NCBI GenBank assembly: GCA_900312665.1
Contig: ONZQ02000015.1
Location: forward strand, 434,001-498,000
DNA: 64,000 nt
Reading direction: 5' to 3'
Source: Cephalotrichum gorgonifer
Taxonomy: Eukaryota; Ascomycota; Sordariomycetes; Microascales; Microascaceae
In this document: positions 53,921-64,000 of the stretch, piece after piece
How positions within the stretch are numbered: the stretch's first letter is position 1
How the letters are laid out: every line of letters starts with the position of its first letter
Program-made: the position numbers and the translations under genes
The notes under the pieces: generated by a model
What the model saw: only the letters and a program-made list of their open reading frames with translations
Told to the model about the DNA's origin: nothing
Database searches by the model: none

Positions 53921-54340
53921 TCAATCATATCCCTCCTTCGCCGTCACATACGCAAATGGCAGCAGTTTCCTGATTGAAGCTGTCCTAATCTTCCCACCAT
54001 CCACCACTATAACGTCCAGCTTGTCGTTATAGTCAAACAAGACCTGCCGGCACCTCCCGCAAGGGTTAAGCACCCTGATCTCCCCAGTAGCGGCGTCCTT
54101 CTTGACCGCGACGACGGTCGTGATGTCCTCGGCCAGTACACCCGCCGCTGCTGCGACGCCAAGCGCGACTAGTTCAGCGCAGGGCCCCCCGGTGAAGCTG
54201 TAGACGTTCGCGCCCGAGAAGGAGGCACCGGCGCGGGTTCGAACCGACGCGGTGACGGTGTGGTTGCCCGAGTTTGGGAGGACGGCTTCTAGGGCCTCGG
54301 TTGCGGTCTTGATCAGGGCTTCGTCGACGGGAAGTGCCAT
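53921..54340 (-). CDS. cytidine-deaminase-family protein, blasticidin-S-deaminase-like
   Basis: From ATG 54340 the frame gives 139 residues, the size of blasticidin-S deaminase and small cytidine deaminases. Zinc-site motifs are GGPCAELVALG (cysteine ligand plus catalytic glutamate of CAE) and PCGRCRQVLFDY (two cysteine ligands). The C-terminal IRKLLPFAYV fits the blasticidin-S deaminase end. Enzymes of this type hydrolytically deaminate cytidine-like rings; activity on blasticidin cannot be assumed. The frame is open upstream to ATG 54541, which would add 67 residues including a hydrophobic stretch (LGLAAVVLATTSTAAFF). I choose the short form because it matches family length. Confidence 0.82.
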   Translation of the reverse strand: MALPVDEALIKTATEALEAVLPNSGNHTVTASVRTRAGASFSGANVYSFTGGPCAELVALGVAAAAGVLAEDITTVVAVKKDAATGEIRVLNPCGRCRQVLFDYNDKLDVIVVDGGKIRTASIRKLLPFAYVTAKEGYD

Positions 54341-54712
54341 GGTTGCGGGCGATGAGAAGAAAGCAGCAGTAGAAGTCGTGGCAAGAACGACGGCGGCTAA
54401 CCCAAGGGATGGTAGCTGGTTAGGTGAAAAATTGGTCAAATAGCGGGCAATTCGGGGGAAGAGGGTATAGAGGATGGGTTCGTTCAGAAAATGAAGTTCT
54501 GGTGAAGCCATCATGTCTATATTAGACATACCCCACCTCACAGCCCCACGTACTCATACGGCGAGCGACCCGGAATGTTATGCCGAGCTTATTCCGTTCT
54601 TGTGTCCGGCCACTAATAGCTCATGGCTCAAGAACTGCAAAAGGACCGCCGTAGTCTTCCCCACTATCCGTACCAAAGCCAGGAAACCCTCCAAGGGTGA
54701 TGAGATGCCAAC
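54341..54712. other. divergent spacer between deaminase and HET genes
   Basis: Spacer of 372 bases; its left half would be coding only if the long deaminase form is used. No separate gene is seen. Confidence 0.4.
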
Positions 54713-56698
54713 ATGACACCAAACCACGACCCCTGTATCTGCAATGATCTGGCTAGAAAGAATGAGCATCTTAACTTAGCCGATCTGAAAGATGTGGCCC
54801 AGGAGACGACTTGTGACACCTGCCTCCTGATACACAAGATGAGCAGCAGTTTCGAAGTCGATGGGGAATCCAGCGTACATATCATCCCGCCTAAGGATAG
54901 CGACAGCACCCTCGAAGTGCGGTTTATCTCGTCCCGGGATCAAGACAGCGTGATGCTGTCCATCTTCGTCTCCCCGGGCGTGAAATCTCCTCACCCCTCT
55001 ATTCGGGCGCGCGACCCTGTGGCGCCTCAGTCCGGCTGCTATGAGAGTCTACGACTTGCGCGCCGGTGGTTAGAAGACTGTACGACCAACCACGAAAGCT
55101 GTCGGGTCGAGCCGGTTGCTGCGATGCCTACCCGCGTGATTGATGTCGGCACCGAGGGTGGCAATCCAGTCCTGGTAGAAACGAACGGCACGATCGGGAG
55201 ATACGCCACACTAAGTTACTGCTGGGGCGACGGAGGCCAACTCAAAACTACCAAGGATACTCTTTCCAGCTTCACTCGGGGCATCTCCATGTCCGAGCTC
55301 CCGCAGACAGCTTCGGACGCGATCAGGATTTGCCGCTACCTTGGGATCCGTTACCTTTGGATCGACGCTCTCTGCATCATCCAGGGCGACGAGGACGACT
55401 GGGTCCGGGAATCGAGCCGCATGGGCGACGTCTACTCGTCATCGACACTCACAATAGCCGCTGCCCGGTCCGGCGGCTGCACCCAGGGAATATTTGGTTC
55501 GCAACTCTTCGGCTCCGCGGAGCATCAGAACAGCTTCATATTCAGGGACGTAGAGGTATACGCGAGGAAGAGCCCCGCCGACCAACACCTCGGCTCTCCC
55601 CTCGGTCTCAACCTAGCTGGCCAGAACGGCGAACTTAGGAGAGCAAAATCATGGATCCTCCGCCCTGATGAGCTTCCCCTCGCCAGGCGGGCGTGGACAG
55701 TCCAGGAGCGCGTGCTCTCGAGGAGGGTCCTGTACTACACCGCAGACGAACTCTGGTGGCAGTGCGACGACTGCTGGGCCTGCGAGTGCAGCTGGGCTAA
55801 CGAGGCCAATATACGCGGCGCCGGGGAGGATGAGGCTAATCAGCCGTACAATGTTGTGGCAGATGCTAACATCGGGTCGTTCGGCTGGCTACGGGATGTC
55901 CGGCGTGAGAAATACCTCACACTCGAAGCAGCCTACAAAAGGTGGTCTAATATCGTGACCCTCTTTACCGTCGGGGACGTCACTTTCGCAGCCGACAGGC
56001 TCCCCGCACTCTCCGGGCTGGCGAAGCAGTTCCAAAGGGCGCTTCAGGTCCGTTTCGGTGCCTCGGGGGAGTACCTGGCGGGCATGTGGCGAGAGAACCT
56101 CGGCCGGGAGCTATTTTGGACAGTGGATCCGTACGGCGGGCGCCCGTCTTCGGGCTCTCCCCCGAGAGAGCGTGGTACCCCGACGTGGAGCTGGGTCTCT
56201 GTCGACGGGGTCGTAAGTTATGGGTCGGACTCAGAGGTACTAAAACCCACGTTCAGGGTTCTAGACGCTTCCGTGGACCCCGCGACGGTAGATTCGACTG
56301 GTCGGCTCCGCGGCGGGACGCTGGTCGTCGAGAGCCACGTAACCCACGGGCACACTCTCGACAGAGCCCCAGACGAACCTGGTATACTGGGTGTTCTCCG
56401 GTTGAAGTCCTCCGGGTCTGTCGTGAACTTTTTTTCCGACTGCCCAGGCGATCTAGATATGCAAGCAAGTTATTCGTGCATGGCTGCCGCGAACCAGACA
56501 CTGTTAGTTGATGAGGCACATGAGTCGGACGAGCGAGACACGGAAGGTTTTGGACATGAGTGGTTCATGGTGCTGCAACCGTCAAGGAAAGTCAAGGGTG
56601 CCTATGAGAGGGTGGGTCTGGGCACTGCTTGGGGCGCTGACGATGTCTGCAAAGGGATGTGGGACGATGCACAACGAGAGATCATAACGATTGTCTAA
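54713..56698 (+). CDS. HET-domain protein (second copy in window)
   Basis: Intronless, 661 residues. A cysteine-bearing N terminus (CICNDLARKN, CDTCLLIHKM) and the segment LARRWLEDCTTNHESC precede the HET domain. The domain reads YATLSYCWGDGGQLKTT, LPQTASDAIRICRYLGIRY, LWIDALCIIQGDEDDW, then SSTLTIAAARS and ARRAWTVQERVLSRRVLYY. This is the large TOL/HET-6-like class with the LSYCWG signature, different from the HET gene at 15987. It may take part in heterokaryon incompatibility or other non-self responses. The frame is undamaged. It lies directly upstream of a decayed NLR gene on the same strand. Confidence 0.92.
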   Translation: MTPNHDPCICNDLARKNEHLNLADLKDVAQETTCDTCLLIHKMSSSFEVDGESSVHIIPPKDSDSTLEVRFISSRDQDSVMLSIFVSPGVKSPHPSIRARDPVAPQSGCYESLRLARRWLEDCTTNHESCRVEPVAAMPTRVIDVGTEGGNPVLVETNGTIGRYATLSYCWGDGGQLKTTKDTLSSFTRGISMSELPQTASDAIRICRYLGIRYLWIDALCIIQGDEDDWVRESSRMGDVYSSSTLTIAAARSGGCTQGIFGSQLFGSAEHQNSFIFRDVEVYARKSPADQHLGSPLGLNLAGQNGELRRAKSWILRPDELPLARRAWTVQERVLSRRVLYYTADELWWQCDDCWACECSWANEANIRGAGEDEANQPYNVVADANIGSFGWLRDVRREKYLTLEAAYKRWSNIVTLFTVGDVTFAADRLPALSGLAKQFQRALQVRFGASGEYLAGMWRENLGRELFWTVDPYGGRPSSGSPPRERGTPTWSWVSVDGVVSYGSDSEVLKPTFRVLDASVDPATVDSTGRLRGGTLVVESHVTHGHTLDRAPDEPGILGVLRLKSSGSVVNFFSDCPGDLDMQASYSCMAAANQTLLVDEAHESDERDTEGFGHEWFMVLQPSRKVKGAYERVGLGTAWGADDVCKGMWDDAQREIITIV

Positions 56699-57059
56699 TA
56701 CAGCTCGCCTCAGCACAATACATGTACTCCACAGAATTGCCTACACCCTAAGCCTCTTCCATGGCTGGCATATGGGCCCGGGATCCCGGTGTGTCGATTT
56801 GAGTTCCATCCATCAATGGACTTGGGCCTTTACGTATGTCAGATTACTCGTAGACATACAGCGAATCACTAAGTTCTTATCTGGTCGTCGACGCTTTAGC
56901 AACTGGCCCAACCAAGACACAACCAATCGCATGGTATCGCCACAATTTCTAACTCCCATCAACCATTATGCAAAGATAGGGCGCCTTAGCCCATGTAACC
57001 TGCCTGCCCCGGCCAGCTGACGGTAAGCGAGTAGCAATTAAATATGTTCCTTCCATTGC
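56699..57059. other. spacer downstream of HET gene
   Basis: No gene is recognised. The missing N-terminal half of the adjacent patatin-like relic cannot be found here. Confidence 0.45.
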
Positions 57060-58446
57060 TTCCATGCCTTTCCCCGCTTTTGAACCCAAGAAAATATTCG
57101 ACCCGTCGTCTCAAAGGAATACTGCACCGTGCCGGGGTGTGCGAGAGCATCAGCTTGCACTCATGGCGAAATGGAATTTCGCGATGCATCTTGTACTCCA
57201 ACGTACCTATGATACTTCTGATTCGTAGCCTACTCTGTATTGACTTGGCTTCCATAGGGTAGTGCTCGCTATCACCAAGGACAACGTTGACGCCCTACCC
57301 ACCCTCTTCACGACATATGATACCTCTGCAAACCTACAGGGATCCAAGATTTGGCAGGTAGCGCGGGCGACTTCAGCTGCCACGACCTTCTTTAAGCCGA
57401 TACAGGTGGGGCGGGATGGTATCGAGTTCATCGACGCTGCGTTTGGGTACAATAACCCTTGTGAGGTGCTCATCGGGAAGGCAAAGCGACGGTTCCCAGG
57501 CCGTAAGCTTCAGATCCTCAGCATTGGGACCGCGATGGGAGATGTCGCCGGTGTCGACTCGAGAAGTGATATTCTCAACGCGCTAAAGAAGATGGCAACG
57601 TCTTCGAAGAAAGTCGCCGACAGGCTGAATGGTCTGCATGGGGTCGATGGCCAATACTTCCGATTTAACGTAGAGAGTGGACTTCAGCACACCTTGCTAT
57701 CAGCCTGGGGGAAAGCTAGCACCATCTCAGCACATACAACCAACTACCTCAGCGAGAACTCTAGGCTTGTGGCAAGATTCACAAACGAGTTTTTTTTAGC
57801 CGTGGGAAGGATCTCGGAGAGGGAGGGTCTTCCGGCGATAAGGGTGGAACAGCAACAAAACAACGGCAAACATCTGCTCGTTAGTATAACCACACCATCT
57901 TGACAATGCCATACAGACGGTAATAGGATTTTAGATCGCAAACGCCATTACCTTCCTCTGTCAAAAAACAGCCGGTTCGTCAGACGGGAGCTAATCCTCG
58001 ATGAGGTGAAACAGAGGCTGTTCAATAACAGCTCTCAGAAGGTCGCCGTTGTCGGCCTGGGTGGGGTTGGGAAGACGCAGCTTGCCCTGTCATTCGCATA
58101 CTGGGTGAAGGATAACAAACCGGATTATTCCGTCTTTTCGGTTCCGGCGACAACCAAAGCGGCGTTTGAGCAGGCGTACGTCAATATGCTGAAGATGCTA
58201 CCGATAACCCAACAAGCCAAGGGTGAGGACCCGAAACAGTCAGTACAAGACTACCTAGGCTCGAAGGCGGCTGGGCCGTGGCTTCTCGTTGTAGATAATG
58301 CAGACGACAAGGAAGTGTTTTTTGGGTCCTCTGACGGCCTGGGAGGTATAGAAAAATACCTTCCGGAAAACGAAGACGACCTGACCTTTTCCACGCGGGC
58401 GTCGCAGCAGCCACCTGACAAGTGGAGGAGGGAGAAGCATGGGTGA
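57060..58446 (+). pseudogene. relic of a patatin/NB-ARC NLR gene
   Basis: Degenerate patatin-like sequence starts near 57070 (FEPKKIFDPSS). It becomes continuous at 57262: AITKDNVDALPTLFTTYDTS, IWQVARATSAATTFFKPI and FIDAAFGYNNPCEVL, the C-terminal half of a fungal patatin-like phospholipase domain. Its N-terminal half with GxSxG is absent. In the same frame, beyond one TGA at 57901, follow PLSKNSRFVRREL and an NB-ARC ATPase start. This has a Walker A GLGGVGKTQLA near 58050, then WLLVVDNADD (Walker B), and ends within the domain at 58446 after DDLTFSTRA. The ligand-sensing repeats (TPR or ankyrin) are gone. Patatin-NB-ARC architecture is that of fungal NOD-like receptors linked to non-self recognition. 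Stops and both truncations make it a pseudogene. Confidence 0.8.
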
Positions 58447-58749
58447 TTATGACGTATCTACATCAAAGAGTTTAACACGCATCGTTAGCCAACCTGTTCT
58501 CTCTCTGATTCTCAATCCTTGATTCGAATTCAAGATTCCGGCTAGGATATCACGGAAATATTGGAAACCATCGCTAAGATATCCAAGTATGTCGAAGTCC
58601 CTAGAGGATGTTAAGGGTTGGACCCGGGGTGAATACCGGCCAGAGGCAAAGAGGCAGTCGGGTTCATTATTAAATATAGCTTAACCCATTATTTACAAAG
58701 AACATTGTATTCCGCAAGAAGAGTCCTCCAAAAAATATTACCATCACCA
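58447..58749. other. spacer
   Basis: Short AT-leaning spacer between the NLR relic and the pectin lyase 3' end. Nothing is recognised. Confidence 0.45.
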
Positions 58750-59984
58750 CTAAATAGTTCCAAACCCGGCGGTGGTCGGCACACCCTTCGCAGACTCATA
58801 AGTTCCAGCGCTCGCGACATTCTTACCGCCAAAGTTGGAAAAGAAACTCGAGTCAGTGCCCGGGAGGCTCCCAGAGCTCCCGAACCCGTTCACCTGGCAG
58901 ACATGGCCAAGGGCAGACTGACACACGGCGTTGGCGCTTACGCTCGGGCTGCTGAACAGCTTCCCAGCATATCCAGACTCGACCGGCGCCTTGATGTTCT
59001 GGAAGACGTTGCCCTCGGCGACGACCTTGGCGCCAGCAGCAATCTCAAAGGCGTGTCCAGTGTTGTCGTACCAGTAGTTGTTCACTGCGTGCAGGAGGGT
59101 GTTTCCATCTACCTTGGGAGCGCGACCCGAGGTGTGGTGGATATAGTTGTTCTTCATGGTGACGAGCTGGCGGAAGAGGGAACGGGGTTAGCTTCACATC
59201 CAATAGCAAGGTTTTGATACAGTTGACTTCAACTAGATGGTAAGGTAGGCAAGATGGCACTCACGTCGTTGGACCCGGCAAAGAGAATTCCCCAGTAGTG
59301 GTAGCCGTCGCAGGTAGCGGACCACGAGGTCCTGCCATCGATGTGACTGTTCGAAATGGTGACACGGTTGGAGGCATCGTTACCCAGAACAATATGTTGG
59401 CGGCCAATGAGGGACGTAGTAACGTGGTCAATCCACACCATGTCGACGTTGTTCAGCGTAATAGCATCACCTCCCCACACATACTGAGGGTTGAGCTCCG
59501 TGATCTTGATGTTCTGGATAATCACGTTCTTGGCTCCACTGACCAACCGGAGTCCCTTGCCAACGAGGATCCCCTTCGACCCGACACCAACGATCGACTT
59601 ATTCGACTTGACTGTTATCCCTAGGACCGCTGCGTTGTCGTACTTCACGCTCACTTTTGGTGCGTTAGGCTGGTAGTTCGTGCACCAACCATTCTGGTTA
59701 ATGGCTAGCTGACAGGCCGAGTTAGTGCCCCATGGGGCACACCCCGTTGCGGACGTAGTCCCTTCAGTGCCTCGGAAGTCGAATGTCTTGGTGATGTAGA
59801 TGGTGCGAGCCACGTTATCCCCGAGGTACGAAATCAGCTCGGCCGTAGTAGTCGGCGTGACCTCGACACCGCCCGCGCCACCAGTCACGCCTTTGGCGAA
59901 CCCCTCGGCTGCACCTACGACACCAGCCGCGGCGACTTGGAGGAGTGCCGCCAGGGCGGACGAGAAGATCAAAGCAGACCTCAT
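58750..59984 (-). CDS. secreted pectin lyase (PL1, PelA-like)
   Basis: Two exons: 59984-59265 and 59166-58750, with a 98-base intron. The product is 378 residues, the normal length for fungal pectin lyases. A signal peptide covers about residues 1-19. Landmarks are SAEGFAKG-like AAEGFAKGVTGG, FDFRGTEGTT, GCAPWGTNSACQLAI, WGGDAITL, WIDHVTTSLIGRQH, SATCDGYHYWG, and HTSGRAPKV, whose arginine is the expected catalytic base. The pattern is close to Aspergillus PelA as remembered. It should cleave methyl-esterified pectin by beta-elimination outside the cell. The upstream in-frame TTG at 60020 is not a start. No CBM is present. Confidence 0.93.
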
Positions 59985-60130
59985 AGTGGAAACGTTCTTC
60001 GGGTTAAGGAGAAGGGACAAATGGGATCAAAGCGATCGCGGGTGTAGAGTGAGCAACCCGTTAGATGAAGAGTAGGAACACTGCTTGAATTCCTCCCAGA
60101 ACAAGAATGTGCAGCCTGGGACTCTCCAAA

Positions 60131-60140
60131 ACTTATAGAC
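60131..60140 (-). promoter_or_regulatory. TATA-like element upstream of pectin lyase
   Basis: Minus-strand GTCTATAAGT lies about 147-156 bases upstream of the pectin lyase start codon and is a candidate core promoter. Position and sequence only. Confidence 0.35.
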
Positions 60141-60931
60141 CCACGATGCATCCGATGTCAGAGGCAGTCCCACATACGGCCAGCGTCCCATTCGCTCGAA
60201 AATGGGACACTACACTCCCTATGTTGACGATATTGAAGGGCGGAGACTGTCTAGCAGATGAGAAGGCGTCTAATTCGCCCGGCAAAGAGACTACTGTTTG
60301 ACGATTCTAGAGGGTAGCACTTAAGATGGGTCCCCGCCCTCACTACCACGCTAAATCCGGCCTTACATTCCCAATTCACAGAGCCAAGGCGAAGGACTTC
60401 CCTCCCATTCGTGGAGCTAGAAAACCCACTAATCTGAAACATGCCTTTAATAGGAAACTGATGCTGTCAAAGGGCATCTAAGTCCGTCCGCCCAGCACGA
60501 CCCAGGCGGCAGTACTACCCCTTCTGGCACTAGTCTACGAAGGAAAGTTCAGGTCTCCGGCTCCTCGGCACTATCCGTGAGCTGCACCCCGCCGGCACAT
60601 CGGACTCAAGCGCACCACTACGGAGGATAGATTTGTCGGGATATGGGCGACGGTGGACTCGATGGGTTATCAATAGTGGGGACATGGGTGCCTCGGATCT
60701 CGAAGTTGTCAGCAGCACTCGGCGTGGAAGGCATGGAGCTTGACTGGGACTTCAACTAAGTCCGAAATTGATTGATTATGGAGCCCTGCAACTCTTTCCC
60801 TGCTAAAGTTGTTTCTTTGAAACCTTCAGCTATGAACAATATCTCATACTTGCTTTAGGCAAACTAGCCCTTTCCGCTAGATACTCTAACAGCGCAACCT
60901 TGTTGTTCGTCCTGATCATCCCTGCACGCGC
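60141..60931. other. intergenic region
   Basis: No supported gene between the pectin lyase promoter and the 3' end of the But2-domain gene. Confidence 0.45.
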
Positions 60932-61492
60932 CTACTCCACAATAGTGAACGACGGCCCGGTAGAGCCAATACCCCACTGCACTTGCACAGCATCACCAAC
61001 GCCAACGAACTCGATACCGAGAGTCTGGCCGGCAGGGCAGGGAATGCTCGGGTACCCCTCATACGCCTGCACCCACTCCGCGATCGCCGCCGTCGGCGCG
61101 ATGATGCGGCCCACGTGCTTGTCCCTGCTCTCAAGCTCGGCAGAGAGCACCGCGAGGGACTGCGGAGGGTCCGAGTAGGTGAAGAGGTCGAGGGTGTGCG
61201 AGCCCGTCGAGACGTCGCGCTCCCACAGCGAGAAGACGAGCGTGCAGACCTTTCCCTCGGTGCTCGCGTCGAAGTCGAAGGTCACAAAGGTGGAGGTCTC
61301 GTCGGCGGAGTTGCCGTTCTTCACCACGAGGAGCTGGTTCTGGGGGTTCTCGAGGATCTCCCCGGTCTGGATCCAGCGGCGGTAGGTCTGGGTTGGACGG
61401 ATGATAGTGAATTCCTGGCGGGGGGCGACGCCAGGTGCAGCGGCGGCGAGCGTGGCCGCGGCGACAGTGGCGAGGGCAGTAAGGAGCTTCAT
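60932..61492 (-). CDS. But2-domain secreted protein
   Basis: Intronless, 186 residues, with a signal peptide at about 1-19 (MKLLTALATVAAATLAAAA). The body matches the fungal But2 C-terminal-type domain: TFVTFDFDASTEGKVCTLVFSL in mid-protein, here seen as FVTFDFDAS and CTLVFSLWER, then GYPSIPCPAGQTLGIEF and VQWGIGSTGPSFTIVE at the end. The name comes from a yeast ubiquitin-like-binding protein, but most filamentous-fungal copies are small secreted proteins of unknown function. It is cysteine-poor (two in the mature part). It lies upstream of and parallel to pectin lyase, separated by 0.9 kb. Confidence 0.8.
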   Translation of the reverse strand: MKLLTALATVAAATLAAAAPGVAPRQEFTIIRPTQTYRRWIQTGEILENPQNQLLVVKNGNSADETSTFVTFDFDASTEGKVCTLVFSLWERDVSTGSHTLDLFTYSDPPQSLAVLSAELESRDKHVGRIIAPTAAIAEWVQAYEGYPSIPCPAGQTLGIEFVGVGDAVQVQWGIGSTGPSFTIVE

Positions 61493-61621
61493 GGTTGTTG
61501 AGGAACGGGGGTGGTAAGAATATCTGACTTTTGGATGAGTGTGGATGATGTTGCTGGAACAAGTGTGAGTGAGGTCGTATGTCTGTTTTGGGCAGGGAAG
61601 AATGAAGACGACTTCTCATTT

Positions 61622-61628
61622 CTTTATA
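61622..61628 (-). promoter_or_regulatory. TATA box upstream of the But2 gene
   Basis: Minus-strand TATAAAG lies 130-136 bases upstream of the But2-domain start codon. Confidence 0.45.
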
Positions 61629-63190
61629 TCTTCCCATGTAGTCTCCAGCCTACCCTACCTCTCGTATTTGTCCCTACGTCATTCGGTCCGTTGCAGACAC
61701 GAGGCAATCTCGTATTCATGAGCCACACAGGTGATGGCGCCATGGTGCGATTCGAAGCCAAGGAGCACTTCCAAAGCGTCATTGGCTAAGGGGCGGTTCA
61801 AAGGAGAAATTCCGATGCCGATCCTTTGTGTGCTTACACCAGGCGGAGAGATTATCCTTCCGTCATCATCAAACGTGAAAGGCTAGGCCTTAGGATTGGA
61901 CGCATTGTGTTTCCAGCTCCCTCCCGAAAGACGCAGCCCTACCCCGGGCATTTGGACACCGTCGGGTTACCCCATCTGATGGGATGACGTGGTGAGTTGG
62001 GGCCGCGCCATATCTCGGGAGCGCTGACGGCTGGCCTTCGGGAGGCGAGACCTTCGGCCACATGTCGGGATGCTGGCCAGGCCCGCAGCTTGGGCTCTTT
62101 ATTTTTGTGGTAGCAGGTTCTCCTTGATCTGCGGCACCAACTGCCTGGTTTAGGTGGGATGGCGTTCGAGAGGCGTCCCCGGTGATGCGTCCCCGGTGAT
62201 CATGTCGTGCCAACACACTCTATTTTTAGCCACAATGCGGGTTAGTACATAGTCAATTTCCTGTGAGGCATCAAATGCCGACCCCGGAATACTACCTTAC
62301 ACCGCCTCACCTTGATGGAGGGGTTAGGTTCCATTCCCGTCCCGTTGAGTCGGGCCCAACTCCTGCAGGATCGGTCTGCAAGCCGTGCCAAGGTCGCCAT
62401 CAGAGCTCAACCATGTCTGGGTATCACCAGTGATAGGTTGGCAGGCGGCTCCTGATACAACGTAGCATTAATATTACCGGACCTATACCTTATCGTAGGT
62501 ATAATAAGGACAGGTAGAGCGTAGCCATGGCCCGCCACGAAGCCCGACTCGCAGTTCTGTGGATGGACTCGCATTGAATATCACCCCATCTCATCTGATA
62601 AATAGGTGAAAGATGACAACGTGGGTCTCTGCTCCATCCTGCTCCGTATTAGAGGTCAGAAAGGGGAATATATATGGTCCGTACGAGAGCTAAGAAAAGT
62701 ACTTACATATTCGAATTTAAACAGGGCCGCGTATTGTGAACATGGGGAAGCGAGCTATAATCATGCTGTACACTCCTAGTTAAAGTCAACTGAGCTGTCG
62801 TGTTATAGTTACGCGTTCGTAGCTATATTCGTCAAACAAACTCACCATTGGGGAATGCCGCTTCTTTCTGTACCACAGCAGCCCTATCGCCATCTAAACA
62901 AGGTTTGATGAAAACAAGACGACATGGCTCTGTGAGGGGATGAATAGGATCAGTCATCACTCAGATACTCGAATTCAATATCATAATCTCGACGCTGTTT
63001 CGGGGTCCCAGGCATACTTCTCTGGCGTGTTCGCCTCAACGTCTATAACATAAGTTCTTGATTATCGTAGACGCGTAACGACCTAGATACCTGAGACTCC
63101 ACACCGCATAACTTCCAATTTGCGCCAGGGGTACCAGTAGACCGACTGGTAACAACGGGCCTGCCTAGCAGCCCTCACTCCCAAGCCCAG
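61629..63190. other. long intergenic region
   Basis: No supported gene in about 1.5 kb. The frame at 61890-62216 has no motif. The part at about 62460-63120 is AT-richer. Confidence 0.45.
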
Positions 63191-64000
63191 CTACCAAGCA
63201 TAAGTCTTCTGCAACCACTCCAGGGTATCCTGGCCAAACACGGCTGGCTTTTCCAAAAGCGCCCAGTGCCCTCCCTCCCTCGTCACGGTCGACAGCTGCG
63301 GCAGCAGCCCAGCAGCAATGCTCGGTTGTAGCGCGGCAGGCCTGCATACGAAGTCCTGCTCCCCGCCCCAGAAGAAAGTCGGCACGTTGACCGTCTTCGC
63401 TTCCTCGGCCAAGAGCTTATCCGACTTGCTCTGGACGTTGGTCGTGAAGGCCTTGTACCAGCAGCTCGGCGCCTCGAAGCCGCCCTCGCCGCCCAGCCTC
63501 TGGATGAAGTCCGCCTTGTGCTCGGCCGTGGCGTAAGGAAGGGTTGGCTGCACGTGGCCCTCGCTCACCCACTTCCGCATCTCGCCGGGGGTGCACCAGT
63601 TCTGGAGCCAGGACTCCGGGGGGCCGTGGGCGGCGGTGTACACGGAGTCCGGGTTCTTCTGCATGATTCCCGGGGCGTCGTCCGCGGTGAAGAAGTGCCA
63701 GTACTCGTAGATGCCGGCGCCGAAGACGGCCTTCGTCACCGCGTTGACGGCGTCGAGGTCGAACTCGCCCGTCGGGGGGATGTAGGGAACGTTCACCATG
63801 ACCAGGCCGCTCACGCGCGAGGGGTGGTAGTTGTACAGGCGTTGGCACATGGCGCTGCCCCAGTCATGGCCGAGGGAGATGACGGTGGTCAGGTTCTCGG
63901 CGTCGAGGATCTCCACGGCGTCAGCCGTCATATGCTCCCACGCGTAGGAGGCGGGGTCGGTGGGTTTGGAGGTCCCGCCGTAGCCCAAGCAGTCCGGGGC
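63191..64000 (-). CDS. alpha/beta hydrolase, soluble epoxide hydrolase type (partial)
   Basis: The frame is open to the window edge, so the N terminus lies beyond 64000; about 269 residues are visible. It enters at DCLGYGGTSKP, the conserved GYGxSxxP segment of epoxide hydrolases. The nucleophile elbow GHDWGS has aspartate as nucleophile, as in soluble epoxide hydrolases and haloalkane dehalogenases. The cap region follows (FGAGIYEYWHFF). An acidic residue in WGGEQDFVC and the catalytic His in GGHWALLEKP complete the triad near the C terminus. Likely cytosolic hydrolysis of epoxides; the substrate is unknown. No intron is seen in the visible part. Confidence 0.88.
   Translation of the reverse strand, partial: APDCLGYGGTSKPTDPASYAWEHMTADAVEILDAENLTTVISLGHDWGSAMCQRLYNYHPSRVSGLVMVNVPYIPPTGEFDLDAVNAVTKAVFGAGIYEYWHFFTADDAPGIMQKNPDSVYTAAHGPPESWLQNWCTPGEMRKWVSEGHVQPTLPYATAEHKADFIQRLGGEGGFEAPSCWYKAFTTNVQSKSDKLLAEEAKTVNVPTFFWGGEQDFVCRPAALQPSIAAGLLPQLSTVTREGGHWALLEKPAVFGQDTLEWLQKTYAW

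Noticed and set aside
61890..62216. 108-codon minus-strand frame
   Set aside because: Low-complexity, no motif or leader; likely chance.
1..64000. CRISPR array or bacterial-type operon
   Set aside because: No regularly spaced direct repeats of the needed form, and gene structure is eukaryotic throughout.

Overview
This window looks like nuclear DNA of a filamentous ascomycete (Pezizomycotina). The evidence is GT-AG introns, mostly 50 to 115 bases; HET-domain genes; fungal-type tRNA-Lys(CTT) and intron-bearing tRNA-Asp(GTC) genes; a Kha1-type K+/H+ antiporter; a fungal rhodopsin-like membrane protein; and secreted plant-cell-wall enzymes (GH28, a Cip1-like protein, pectin lyase). A plant-associated or saprotrophic lifestyle, perhaps Sordariomycetes, is inference. 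Exon structures below were rebuilt by hand from splice sites and reading phase. Layout, left to right: F-box protein (0.7-1.5 kb), DUF7730-like protein (2.0-3.2), a three-exon gene of a multicopy fungal family (4.3-5.2), an unrecognised gene (6.2-6.8), an alpha/beta esterase (7.1-8.2), tRNA-Lys (9.2), GH28 exo-pectinase (9.7-11.1), M20 amidohydrolase (12.7-14.0), a double GFA-domain protein (14.2-15.3), a HET gene (16.0-17.6), a Cip1-like secreted protein (18.5-19.4), a Dal5-type transporter (20.1-22.1) and a 2EXR protein (23.1-24.0). From about 24.5 to 38.3 kb the window becomes accessory. It holds a decayed Ty3/Gypsy element with an intact extra ORF downstream of pol, an unrecognised 952-codon ORF with a cysteine-rich module, a neighbouring repeat-containing ORF that could be its 5' exon, and two broken pieces of Dal5-type transporters meeting near a TTAGGGG-like tract. 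The right part resumes with a fumarase/aspartase-superfamily enzyme carrying an apparent one-base frameshift (38.8-40.4), a haem-thiolate peroxidase with an altered acid-base motif (41.3-42.3), a DmpA/S58 peptidase (42.4-43.7), the K+/H+ antiporter (45.0-48.0), tRNA-Asp (48.4), an SDR oxidoreductase (48.6-49.6), a seven-exon rhodopsin-like membrane protein (50.5-52.2), a blasticidin-S-deaminase-like enzyme (53.9-54.3), a second HET gene (54.7-56.7), the remnant of a patatin/NB-ARC NLR (57.1-58.4), pectin lyase (58.8-60.0), a But2-domain secreted protein (60.9-61.5) and a partial epoxide-hydrolase-type enzyme at the right edge. Functionally, GH28, Cip1-like and pectin lyase would act outside the cell on pectin and cellulose-rich walls. 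The two HET genes and the NLR relic belong to the fungal non-self recognition repertoire. The rest is metabolism and transport, with no sign of one co-regulated cluster. The strongest novelty candidates are the 952-codon ORF with its upstream partner, the extra ORF of the retroelement, and the transporter breakpoint with telomere-like repeat.
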